A stretch of 64,000 nucleotides of DNA, taken from Streptomyces bungoensis (GTDB lineage Bacteria; Actinomycetota; Actinomycetes; Streptomycetales; Streptomycetaceae). Both the position numbers and the translations under genes were made by a program. The notes under the pieces were generated by a model. The model made no database searches. It was given only the letters and a program-made list of their open reading frames with translations, and was not told where the DNA came from. The stretch covers positions 1-64,000 of the forward strand of contig NZ_KQ948857.1 of assembly GCF_001514215.1 (NCBI RefSeq), written 5' to 3'. This document shows, in pieces, positions 35,287-42,603 of this stretch (its first letter is position 1; each line of letters begins with the position of its first letter).

Positions 35287-36362
35287 GATGCGCCCTCCTC
35301 GGCAGTCGTCGGTTCCTCGCGTGCGTCCAGGGCCGTGGCCACCAGGTGGCACAGCCGGTAGCGGCCGGCCGGTGCCACGCCGAGCCGGGACAGCTGGAGG
35401 TAGAGCAGGTTGACCGCGAAGCGGTAGACCGCGAACCAGTCGGAGGTGCGCACGTCCTCCCAGGCGGCCGACCCCACCAGCGCGCGGTGGAAGGCGCTGC
35501 GCCCGGTCAGTTCTGCGGTGAAGCCCTCGGCCATCGCGGGCAGGGCGAACTCGCCGCGTTTCTGGGCCAGTTCGGCGGCCTGGACGACCGGGGTGATCGC
35601 CCCGATCCAGTCCCGCACGTAGGCGGGCCGGTCCGGGCCGGTCGCCACCGCGAACAGGCGGCGGCGCAGCGCGGGTGCGGCACGGCGGGCGGCGGCGTCC
35701 CAGGCCGCGCGCACCTCCGGCGTGGCCTCGAGGTTCAGGTACGCCTCGGCGTGCGAGCGGAAGGACGTCGCGGCCGCGACCAGCCCGTCCCGGCCGAACT
35801 CCTCGGCGGTCGCCGCCATCAGGTCGGTACAGGCCGGGCCGAGCCGCTCCGCCGGCGCCGCGCGCAGCAGCCGTAACGCCGGCACCGTCGCCGCGTAGTG
35901 GAAGTCCTCCAGCAGGGCGCGCAGGGCCGCGTCCGTGCCGTCCGGTCCCTCCGCGTCCGCGTCGGTCCAGGTCAGCGAGTTGTCGGCCAGCCAGTCCTGC
36001 CGCAGTTCGACGCCGGAGCGGTCGGCGATCAGCTGCGCCCGGTCCCGGACCTGAGCGAGCGTCACCGTCCGGGTCGACGGGCTGGAGCGCAGCACCTCGT
36101 GCAGGCGTCCGTCGATCCGCGCCCGCACCGTGGCGGTCGCTTCGGCGGGACCGCGCACCCCCAGGCTCAGATGCGGCCCCCGCTGCCACTCCCGGGTCAC
36201 GCGGAACCGGCAGCCGGCCGCCTCCGCCAGCTCGGCGCACTCCAGGAGCGGCCCTGCGAGGAGGCCGTTCCACCGGTCCTCCGCGTGGTAGGCGAACAGT
36301 GCCCGCTGCTCCGTGACGTCGCGGCCGGCGAGCGTCCCGGCCTGCCCCCGGGCCCCGGTCAC
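35283..36362 (-). CDS. [4+2] pyridine synthase (TbtD-type macrocyclase)
   Basis: The 359-residue protein belongs to the thiopeptide cycloaddition enzymes. They join two dehydroalanines (from core Ser1 and Ser11 here) in a formal aza-[4+2] reaction, close the macrocycle, and expel the leader peptide as an amide while aromatising the pyridine. It is related to the LanB elimination domain. The fold begins with REWQRGPHLSLGVRG (about 40), a variant of the RYWDGGPHVRLRL motif in the preceding gene. The GTG start overlaps the previous stop (GTGA, 36359-36362). Length and position agree with TbtD. Confidence 0.87.
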   Translation of the reverse strand: MTGARGQAGTLAGRDVTEQRALFAYHAEDRWNGLLAGPLLECAELAEAAGCRFRVTREWQRGPHLSLGVRGPAEATATVRARIDGRLHEVLRSSPSTRTVTLAQVRDRAQLIADRSGVELRQDWLADNSLTWTDADAEGPDGTDAALRALLEDFHYAATVPALRLLRAAPAERLGPACTDLMAATAEEFGRDGLVAAATSFRSHAEAYLNLEATPEVRAAWDAAARRAAPALRRRLFAVATGPDRPAYVRDWIGAITPVVQAAELAQKRGEFALPAMAEGFTAELTGRSAFHRALVGSAAWEDVRTSDWFAVYRFAVNLLYLQLSRLGVAPAGRYRLCHLVATALDAREEPTTAEEGAS

Positions 36363-37249
36363 GCGCCCGCCTTCGTCTCGGCGAGCAGTGCCTGCGCGAG
36401 TGAGGCGCGCAGCGCCAGCTCTGTGGGCATGGTGACTCCTATCCGGTTCGCAAACAGGTGAATGCAGATGTCCAGCGTCGCGATCGGGTCCTCCGCCTCC
36501 GCCGTCGTGAACGCCACGCCGCCGAATCCGACGGCCGGCGGCCGGTAGTCGTCCCCCGCCGCCCGCAATCGCGCCTCGAGCCGCTGAAGGGACCGGGCGA
36601 ACGCCTCGACCGGCGCGGGGGCCCGCTCGAGCAGCGCCGTCACCCGCTCCAGGTCCAGTCGGGTGGCGGCCGGGATGCCGGCCGCCGCCACGCGCCGGGC
36701 CCAGTCGAGGCCGGCGGCCCGGCTGCCGCGTGCCGTGAGCAGGCGGGTGAGGACCAGCACGACCAGCGAGTCCCGGGTGGCGGCCGCCGGGCCGGCGGCC
36801 AGCAGGTCCAGGGCGATCCGGGTGCTGTCGTCGAAGTGCTCCTCGCACGCCGCCAGTGCCGCGCCCCGGCCGTAGCGCTCGTGCTCCGGGGAGTAGGCGG
36901 CCCGTACGACGGAGCCGTCCGGGACCAGTTCGGCGGCCGACGCGGGGTCGCCGATCCGTGCGCGCAGCAGCGCGTACTCCTGCGCCCCCATGGTCCGTTC
37001 GGACGGGTGTTCCCGGCACCAGCGGCGCAGTTCGGCCGGCACCCGCGCCTCCAGGCCGGCCAGCGCGGCCCCGGACGGCGCGCGCAGCCGCAGCCGCACA
37101 TGGGGTCCGCCGTCCCAGTAGCGCAGGACGAAGGCCCGGTCGGCGAGCCCGTCCGAGCGGACGGCGCGGATCAGCGGCGCGACCGCCTCGACCAGCAGCC
37201 GGTCCTGACCGTGGTGCTGGTGCACATGCCAAGAGGCCCAGGTCGTCAC
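36359..37249 (-). CDS. Split LanB glutamate-elimination enzyme (TbtC-type)
   Basis: The 296-residue protein corresponds to the SpaB_C/elimination domain of lantibiotic dehydratases. It removes glutamate from glutamylated Ser residues to give dehydroalanines. Typical features are WASWHVHQHHGQDRLLVEAV (about 4), FVLRYWDGGPHVRLRLR (about 42) and the helical C-terminus with DICIHLFANRIGV. It is translationally coupled to the glutamylation subunit through a GTGA overlap (37246-37249), which should keep the two halves of the dehydratase near a 1:1 ratio. Confidence 0.9.
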   Translation of the reverse strand: MTTWASWHVHQHHGQDRLLVEAVAPLIRAVRSDGLADRAFVLRYWDGGPHVRLRLRAPSGAALAGLEARVPAELRRWCREHPSERTMGAQEYALLRARIGDPASAAELVPDGSVVRAAYSPEHERYGRGAALAACEEHFDDSTRIALDLLAAGPAAATRDSLVVLVLTRLLTARGSRAAGLDWARRVAAAGIPAATRLDLERVTALLERAPAPVEAFARSLQRLEARLRAAGDDYRPPAVGFGGVAFTTAEAEDPIATLDICIHLFANRIGVTMPTELALRASLAQALLAETKAGA

Positions 37250-39696
37250 CGGCGTACCCCCACCTCGACCGCGTACTCGGTCACATGACCGGGACCGGCC
37301 AGCGGATCGGGCAGGCTCTCCTCGACGATGGCGAACTCCGCCTGCCGCAGCATCTTCTGCGCGTCCGCGAACAGCAGCGGACTGGTGAGATCGACGAACA
37401 CCGGTTTGCGCGCCTTGCTCTGGCCACCGCCGTGGTCGGCGGAGCTCCACGCCCGCAGGAAGAAGCGGCTGCCCATCCCGTGCGCGGCGAGCCACTGGTG
37501 CCAGGCCCGCAGCGATCCGCGCGGATCTCGCTCGCCGGGGAACTCCTCCCGGCGCAGCAGTCGGCGCGTGCGCTGCAGCACGGTGGCTCCGAGCGTGATG
37601 CGCGGGGTCGCCGGCTGGAGCGTCGCGGCGCGCCCGGGCGCCTGGGGCGTGAACGCCGCGATGCTCGGGTGGATGAGGTAGGCGCTGCCGAAGACCTGCT
37701 CCAGCAGCCTGGCGAACGGCGGCAGCGTCAGGTCCGCCGCCATGCCCAGGTGCACCGGGCGCACCGGACGGCCGTCCTCGTCCCGCAGTGCGGGCAGGCC
37801 GTGCGCCCCGGGCACGACGCGCACCGCCGCCATCGGCAGGCGCTGCTCGCGCGGCCGGTCGCTCGTGGCGCCGGGGTACTGCAGCTCCCGGGGGGCCGTG
37901 GCCGCCCGCGCGTTCAGCGCCGACCCGAGCAGTCCGCCGATCTCCACGATGTCCTCGTCTGCGGCGGGGACCAGGTCCTGGGCGGGGATGCCCGCCCGTG
38001 CCGCGAGACGGCCCCGGCCGCGGCCGTGCCCGCCGTGCACGACGTTCACGACCCGGCGGACCGCCGCACCGGGGACCTCCTGGAGGTAGAAGGTGGCCGA
38101 CCGGTTCGGGTGCGCGAACGGGAACGCGTCGAGCAGCCGGCGTACGTCGTCCACGGTGAGCGGGCCCTTCGCCGCGAGGGCCAGCACGTCCTCGGTGAGG
38201 CGGGGCAGCGCCGTGCCGAACTCCCGTACCAGGGCGCCGGAGCAGTGGGCGAGGTCGGCTCCCCACGGCGGCGCGGCCGGCCCGATGATCCGGCCGACGT
38301 CGTCGCCGGCGTCGAGGCGCGCCCGGGCCAGGCTGTCCAGGGCGACGGTCAGCGGTATGTCGTAGTCCGCGCCGAACCGGCCGGCCAGGTGCTCGGCGGC
38401 GGCGAGCTTCGCGGGGAACTTCACGTCCGTCAGCGCCAGCAGCCGCCGGGCGCAGTCGAGTTCGTCGAGGGTGGCGGGGTCCGGGCGGTCCGGCAGGTCG
38501 CCCGGCCAGTCGGCGGCGACCGACATCTCGTGCACCTCGGCCGCGGGCAGCCGGGCCCCGAGCCGGTGTGCCACCCGGGCGACGGCGTCCGTCGCCGCGC
38601 TCGCGTCCGCGGCCGCCAGCGCGGCGTCCAGGGCCGCGAGTTCGGCGGCCAGGTCCGCCTCGCCCCGCGTCCCGGCGATCGCGGCCCACGCGGCCCAGGG
38701 GCGCGGATCGTGGTCGGCGACGGGACAGCAGGGTTCGATCAGCCCCGCGGTCAGGCACTTGGTCACGAGGGCGGCCCCCGCGGGCACCTTCGCGGCCAGG
38801 CCCGACGCGGTGTCACCGGGGGCCAGGGCCCGCAGCAGCGCCTCGATCGCCGGGTGCGCCGCGGCCCGGACGGCCTGCTCCCGCGGGCCGCCGCGGATGA
38901 ACAGCCAGCCGCCCTCGACCGGCACCAGGCTGGGGTTGACCCGCACCTCGGGGTCGGAGCCCGCCAGCGCGGCGTGCAGCGCCCCGGTGAGCAACTGGAT
39001 GACCGAGCCGTCGAGTTCGGCGAGCAGCCGCTCCCCGGCCGCCTCGCCGCCGCGGTGCCCCCAGCGGGCCGGGACCGTGACCATCCAGGAGCTGAACGGG
39101 CTGGTCTTCGCCGCGGCGCGGGCGGCCATGCGGGCCAGCCGGAGGAGCCGCTTGCGCTGCGGCGCGCCGGTCTGCCCGGTCGCCCACCGGTGCGCGGTGG
39201 CGGCCAGCTCCGGGCTCGTGGCCCGCAGGCCGGTCGCGAAGCGGGGGTCGAGGCACAGCGCACGCAGGTGCTCCACGTCCTCGCGCTCGGCCGCCGCCAG
39301 TGCCTCGTCCAGCTCCGCGGCCAGTGCGCGTGCGTGTTCCCGGGCGGCCGCCCAGGTCCCGAACGCCGTCGCGGCGTCCTCGGACATCAGCGGTAAGGCC
39401 TGCTGTGCGGCCCGCCGGGACGCGTCGCCCTGGCGCACACCGCGCCGCGCGGCGACGAGCGCGGCCCGCTCCTCACCGGTGCGCGCGCTGATGTCCTGGA
39501 ACAGGGCCGCGTCGGCCCGTTCGGCCGATTCGGCCAGTTCCCGGACCGACCGCGCCTCCTCGGACAGCAGGTGGTCGACGCGGGCGTGGTGCAGGCCGCC
39601 GAGCGCCGAACGGCTCAGACCGGCCACGCGGACGAGGACGACCTCGTCCGCCAGGACGTCGTGAGAAAGGACCGGACAATCATCAACAGGACCCAC
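37246..39696 (-). CDS. Split LanB glutamylation enzyme (TbtB-type dehydratase)
   Basis: The 816-residue protein is the N-terminal dehydratase half. It transfers glutamate from glutamyl-tRNA-Glu to Ser hydroxyls of the azole-bearing precursor. Family features include LRLARMAARAAAKTSPFSSW (arginine/lysine-rich tRNA-binding and active region, about 195-215), the central EVPGAAVRRVVNVVHGGHGRGRGRL segment in two stretches, and HPSIAAFTPQAPGR near the end. I start at GTG 39696, which has GGGGGT upstream. An in-frame TTG 36 bases earlier has no ribosome site. It is the first gene of the ten-gene biosynthetic operon. Confidence 0.9.
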   Translation of the reverse strand: MGPVDDCPVLSHDVLADEVVLVRVAGLSRSALGGLHHARVDHLLSEEARSVRELAESAERADAALFQDISARTGEERAALVAARRGVRQGDASRRAAQQALPLMSEDAATAFGTWAAAREHARALAAELDEALAAAEREDVEHLRALCLDPRFATGLRATSPELAATAHRWATGQTGAPQRKRLLRLARMAARAAAKTSPFSSWMVTVPARWGHRGGEAAGERLLAELDGSVIQLLTGALHAALAGSDPEVRVNPSLVPVEGGWLFIRGGPREQAVRAAAHPAIEALLRALAPGDTASGLAAKVPAGAALVTKCLTAGLIEPCCPVADHDPRPWAAWAAIAGTRGEADLAAELAALDAALAAADASAATDAVARVAHRLGARLPAAEVHEMSVAADWPGDLPDRPDPATLDELDCARRLLALTDVKFPAKLAAAEHLAGRFGADYDIPLTVALDSLARARLDAGDDVGRIIGPAAPPWGADLAHCSGALVREFGTALPRLTEDVLALAAKGPLTVDDVRRLLDAFPFAHPNRSATFYLQEVPGAAVRRVVNVVHGGHGRGRGRLAARAGIPAQDLVPAADEDIVEIGGLLGSALNARAATAPRELQYPGATSDRPREQRLPMAAVRVVPGAHGLPALRDEDGRPVRPVHLGMAADLTLPPFARLLEQVFGSAYLIHPSIAAFTPQAPGRAATLQPATPRITLGATVLQRTRRLLRREEFPGERDPRGSLRAWHQWLAAHGMGSRFFLRAWSSADHGGGQSKARKPVFVDLTSPLLFADAQKMLRQAEFAIVEESLPDPLAGPGHVTEYAVEVGVRR

Positions 39697-40302
39697 CCTG
39701 CTACCCCCGTGCTTCGCCCGCGATCGGGCCAAGAATGAACGTGACGGTCGTCAGTCAGGCCACCTGAGCGGTGCTCACCTGCTGAGCGGCGACGCGGCGT
39801 GCCGTCGCGTCGGCTGCCCGGGTAACTGCGCCGGTCTGAAGCGCGCTGCACAGGCCCACATCACCGAGCACCCCCATACTCGTGTCCATGACCCAGCCCG
39901 GCCGGCGGCATCTGGCCGCGGGCTCGCGCTCGTCCCCGTACGGACCGGGATCGGCGGTGCGATCGGCACCGGCCGTGTGATCGAGGTCCGAGCCCGCGCG
40001 TCTGCGGCTTCCGGTGACCGCGGGCGTCCACATGTGGTGCGGTGCGCGGCTCCGCCACACACCGATCCGTTGCTGTGATCAATAATCTTATGATCTGTCA
40101 AATCGACTCTAGTGAGGCTCCAGCGGATAGGCAAGGAGATCGCGAAGCGGATTCCCCCGGCGCGCCACCGCTGTCGGCAACGGACCGGCAAAGCGTGTCT
40201 GACCTGCGGTTTTACCGCGTTCACCGGTGCCGTGCGGAGGGCATCACGAACACCGGCCGCGCCCATGTCGCGAGGCCGGTGCCGAAAGACGCGCGAGAGG
40301 CC
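39697..40302 (-). promoter_or_regulatory. Promoter/operator region of the biosynthetic operon
   Basis: About 600 bp between the ABC permease and the dehydratase hold no convincing gene. Around 40070-40110 there is an unusually AT-rich island. Reading leftward it contains TTGACA (40101-40096) and TAAGAT (40090-40085). Over it lies an imperfect 19-bp inverted repeat with GATCA...TGATC ends (40077-40095). The TTGACA with 17-bp spacing leads to a poor -10 (TCACAG), so the exact promoter is uncertain. The repeat is a reasonable operator for the cluster TetR protein. Confidence 0.45.
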
Positions 40303-41049
40303 CTAGGCCTCCGCGCGGAACGTTCTGGTGCCGAACCAGACGCCCAGCAGACACAGCAGCACGGCCCAGCCGCCGCCCCACAGCACACCGCTCGACGACA
40401 GGTCGCCGGCGAAGCAGGAACGGACCGCGTCGACGACGTGCTTGACCGGCATCAGTCCCGCCGTGACGCGCAGCCAGTGCGGTCCCAGAGTGACCGGCAG
40501 CAGGATCCCGGACAGCAGGACGATCGGCATGAGCAGGGTGTTGACCACGCTGCCCATGACGCGCTCGTCCTTGGCGGCGAGGGCGATGGCATTGGATGTC
40601 GCCGCGCACGCGGCGCCGAGGAGCAGCGTGATGACCACGCCGACGAGCAGCTCGGGCAGCGGGGCGTCCATGCCGAAGGCGTAGGCCAGGGCGACCAGCA
40701 CGGCGCACTGGACCAGCAGTTGGACGAGGTCCCTGCCGAGCCGGCCCAGCAGCAGGGCGGACCGCGGGGCGGGGGTGACCCGCTCGCCCTCGATCACGCC
40801 GTCGCGCCACTCGCCGATCACGCCGTACCCGGTGAACGCGGCGCCGAACACCGCCAGCTGGACGAGCAGGCCGGGGACGAAGAGGGTGTACTGGTTCACG
40901 GAACCGACCTGCGCCGCGACCGACTTCAGCAGGGGCGCGAACAGCACCAGGTAGAGCACCGGCTGGAGCAATCCGGTCAGGACCATGGCCGGGCTGCGCA
41001 GGGTCATGCGCATCTGACGGCGGAAGACGACCATCGTGTCGTGGAGCAT
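40303..41049 (-). CDS. ABC-2 type permease of the thiopeptide exporter
   Basis: This 248-residue membrane protein of the DrrB type has about six hydrophobic segments (for example MVLTGLLQPVLYLVLFAPLL, LFVPGLLVQLAVFGAAFTGY, LLVGVVITLLLGAACAATSN and LLMPIVLLSGILLPVTL). The ABC-2 signature around SGILLPVTLGPHWLRV is visible. It pairs with the ATPase ending 23 bp upstream. Its job is probably export of the finished peptide and self-protection. The ATG at 41049 follows GAGAAAGG. Confidence 0.88.
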   Translation of the reverse strand: MLHDTMVVFRRQMRMTLRSPAMVLTGLLQPVLYLVLFAPLLKSVAAQVGSVNQYTLFVPGLLVQLAVFGAAFTGYGVIGEWRDGVIEGERVTPAPRSALLLGRLGRDLVQLLVQCAVLVALAYAFGMDAPLPELLVGVVITLLLGAACAATSNAIALAAKDERVMGSVVNTLLMPIVLLSGILLPVTLGPHWLRVTAGLMPVKHVVDAVRSCFAGDLSSSGVLWGGGWAVLLCLLGVWFGTRTFRAEA

Positions 41050-41072
41050 GGAGGAGGCCTTTCTCGACGTGC

Positions 41073-42035
41073 TCAGCGCGCGTCCCGCAGGGAACGTCCG
41101 GTCAGGGTGAGGAAGACGTCGTCCAGGGTCGGGCGGCGCACCTCGAGCGACACCAGCTCCACCCCGGCCGCGTCCAGCTCGCGGGTCAGGCCCGGCAGGA
41201 CGGTCCCGGAGCGGTGCACCCGGCCGGCGATCCGCAGCCCGGTCACCGCGGGTTTGTCGGCGGCCGCCTTCTCCACGACGCGCACGGCGGCGTCCACCTG
41301 CTCCGGGTCGGCGACCTCCACCTCGACCAGGTCCCCGGAGATGCGGTCCTTCAGGGCGCCCGGGGTGTCGGCCGTGACCACCCGGCCGTGGTCGAACACG
41401 ATCACCCGGTCGCTCAGCATGTCCGCCTCGTCGAGGTAGTGCGTGGTGAGGAACACGGTCATGCCGTACTCCTCGCGCAGTTCGCGGATGTGCCCCCACA
41501 GGTTGGCGCGCGCCTGGGGGTCGAGGCCCGCCGTCGGCTCGTCGAGGAACAGCAGGCGCGGCTGGTGCACCAGCCCCATGACCAGGTCCAGCCGCCGGCG
41601 CTGCCCGCCGGACAGCGACCGCGGCACACGGGTCCAGACGTCGGGCAGGTCCAGCCGCTCGAGCAGCGCCCGCGCCCGCCGGGTGGCGGTGGCCGCGTCG
41701 AGGCCGTACAGCAGGGCGCGGTCGACTATCTCGTCCCCGGCCTTGGCGAATCCGCCGGCCGAGCCGCTCTGCGAGACGTAGCCGATCTGCCGGCGCACCT
41801 CGCGCGGCCGGTCGACGATGTCCTGGCCGGCGACCCGGGCCGATCCCGAGCTGGGCGGGGTCAGCGTGGTGAGCATCCGCAGCGTCGTGGTCTTCCCGGC
41901 ACCGTTGGGCCCCAGGAAGGAGACGATCTCCCCCTCGGCGACCTCGAACGTCGCATCCGACACCGCATCGACCTGCATCCGCTCTCTACCCCGCCGAACG
42001 GTGTAGGACTTGGCCAGTCCGGACGCCGAAATCAT
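41073..42035 (-). CDS. ABC transporter ATPase (DrrA-type) of the thiopeptide exporter
   Basis: The 320-residue ATPase has Walker A GPNGAGKTT (42-50), signature LSGGQRRRLDL (about 142), Walker B LLFLDEPTAGLDPQA and the switch His in FLTTHYLDEAD. The C-terminal about 90 residues (VEVEVADPEQVDAAVRVVE and onwards) match the extra domain of daunorubicin-resistance-type ATPases. It energises the following permease. It lies between the precursor gene and the permease. A strong hairpin separates it from the precursor gene. Confidence 0.92.
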   Translation of the reverse strand: MISASGLAKSYTVRRGRERMQVDAVSDATFEVAEGEIVSFLGPNGAGKTTTLRMLTTLTPPSSGSARVAGQDIVDRPREVRRQIGYVSQSGSAGGFAKAGDEIVDRALLYGLDAATATRRARALLERLDLPDVWTRVPRSLSGGQRRRLDLVMGLVHQPRLLFLDEPTAGLDPQARANLWGHIRELREEYGMTVFLTTHYLDEADMLSDRVIVFDHGRVVTADTPGALKDRISGDLVEVEVADPEQVDAAVRVVEKAAADKPAVTGLRIAGRVHRSGTVLPGLTRELDAAGVELVSLEVRRPTLDDVFLTLTGRSLRDAR

Positions 42036-42096
42036 GGTGCCACCTCGCTCGTTCTCAGGTTTCGCCGCGCAGTCGCGCAGGGGTGAGGCACGCCGT

Positions 42097-42128
42097 GGTC
42101 CCGCGGCGCACCAGTGCGCCGCGGGACC
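42097..42128 (-). terminator. Intercistronic hairpin directly after the precursor gene
   Basis: GGTCCCGCGGCGCA-CCAG-TGCGCCGCGGGACC is a perfect 14-bp stem with a 4-base loop, 57 bases past the precursor stop and about 60 bases before the exporter ATPase. With no U-tract it may be a partial terminator or an RNA-stabilising end. Either would give more precursor transcript than exporter transcript. Confidence 0.65.
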
Positions 42129-42185
42129 AGGCGGAGCCGGCTACGGGTGGACCCCCCGGGAGGCCACCCGTTCACCGACGCTGCC

Positions 42186-42359
42186 TCAGTTGGAGCTGCA
42201 GGAGCAGCAGATGTAGCAGAAGCAGTTGGTCGACGCACCGACCTCGGGCATGCCGTGGTCGGCGGTCAGCGCGGTCACGGCGCCACCCTGCTCCACGACG
42301 TCGAACACGTCGATCGACAGGTCGTTGACGTCGACGAAGTACTCCTCGTTGTTCCCCAT
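42186..42359 (-). CDS. getA: Thiopeptide precursor peptide, GE37468-type core
   Basis: The 57-residue precursor has a 42-residue acidic leader (starting MGNNEEYFVDVNDLSIDVFD, ending PEVGA) and a 15-residue core, STNCFCYICCSCSSN. The core gives five thiazoles (Cys4, 6, 9, 10, 12) and a methyloxazole (Thr2). Ser1 and Ser11 supply the pyridine, with dehydroalanine from the C-terminal Ser residues. Ile8 is the likely P450 site. This is the core I recall for GE37468 of Streptomyces ATCC 55365. Thiomuracin differs at positions 2 and 15. The ATG at 42359 follows GGAAGGA. An in-frame ATG at 42467 would add 36 non-leader-like residues and is rejected. Confidence 0.95.
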   Translation of the reverse strand: MGNNEEYFVDVNDLSIDVFDVVEQGGAVTALTADHGMPEVGASTNCFCYICCSCSSN

Positions 42360-42399
42360 GAGATGTCCTTCCGTCCCTCTGTTGGCAGACCCCCCAAGT

Positions 42400-42423
42400 G
42401 AATCCGGGGGGAACCCCGGATTC
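42400..42423 (-). promoter_or_regulatory. Perfect hairpin in the precursor 5' leader
   Basis: GAATCCGGGG-GGAA-CCCCGGATTC forms a 10-bp stem 41-64 bases before the precursor ATG. If transcription starts near 42431 it lies in the untranslated leader. It could be an operator, an attenuator or an mRNA-stabilising element. The base of the stem is AT-containing, unlike a random GC hairpin. Confidence 0.5.
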
Positions 42424-42437
42424 GAAGAGCCGCTTAC

Positions 42438-42467
42438 ATCCTGGGCCGCGGAAGGACCCCGGGTCAC
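42438..42467 (-). promoter_or_regulatory. Candidate promoter of the precursor-exporter operon
   Basis: Reading leftward, GTGACC (42467-42462), an 18-bp spacer and CAGGAT (42443-42438) fit a streptomycete housekeeping promoter (compare TTGACN and TAGGAT). A further inverted pair, TGACCG and CGGTCA, flanks an AT-rich core just upstream (about 42481-42503) and could bind a regulator. This is a pattern match only. Confidence 0.35.
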
Positions 42468-42540
42468 GCGTCGGAAACCGATGACCGGAAATCAAAATCG
42501 GTCACGGGAATTGGGTAAAATCTCTTTTTACGCTGCGACG

Positions 42541-42581
42541 CGAGGAGGCGGGCAGCCCTCGCAGGGCCGCCCGCCTCCTCG
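42541..42581. terminator. Hairpin terminator downstream of the HEAT-repeat gene
   Basis: CGAGGAGGCGGGC and GCCCGCCTCCTCG form a perfect 13-bp stem with a 15-base loop, 23 bases past the HEAT gene stop on the minus strand. It insulates the thiopeptide cluster from its neighbour. Confidence 0.7.
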
Positions 42582-42603
42582 TGTGCCACGCCGGTCCGCA
42601 GGT

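Noticed and set aside
39775..40266. A 163-codon minus-strand frame between the ABC permease and the dehydratase
   Set aside because: It has no family resemblance or codon bias, is rich in Arg/Pro/Ser as expected from an out-of-frame GC-rich read, and spans the AT-rich promoter-like island.
42186..42230. Calling the product thiomuracin or GE2270
   Set aside because: Core position 2 is Thr rather than Cys and the last residue is Asn rather than Ala. No methyltransferase or amide-synthetase gene as expected for GE2270 is present.
42360..42467. A 36-residue N-terminal extension of the thiopeptide precursor from an upstream in-frame ATG
   Set aside because: The extension overlaps the hairpin and the candidate promoter and has no ribosome binding site. 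The ATG at 42359 has GGAAGGA at proper distance and begins a typical acidic leader.
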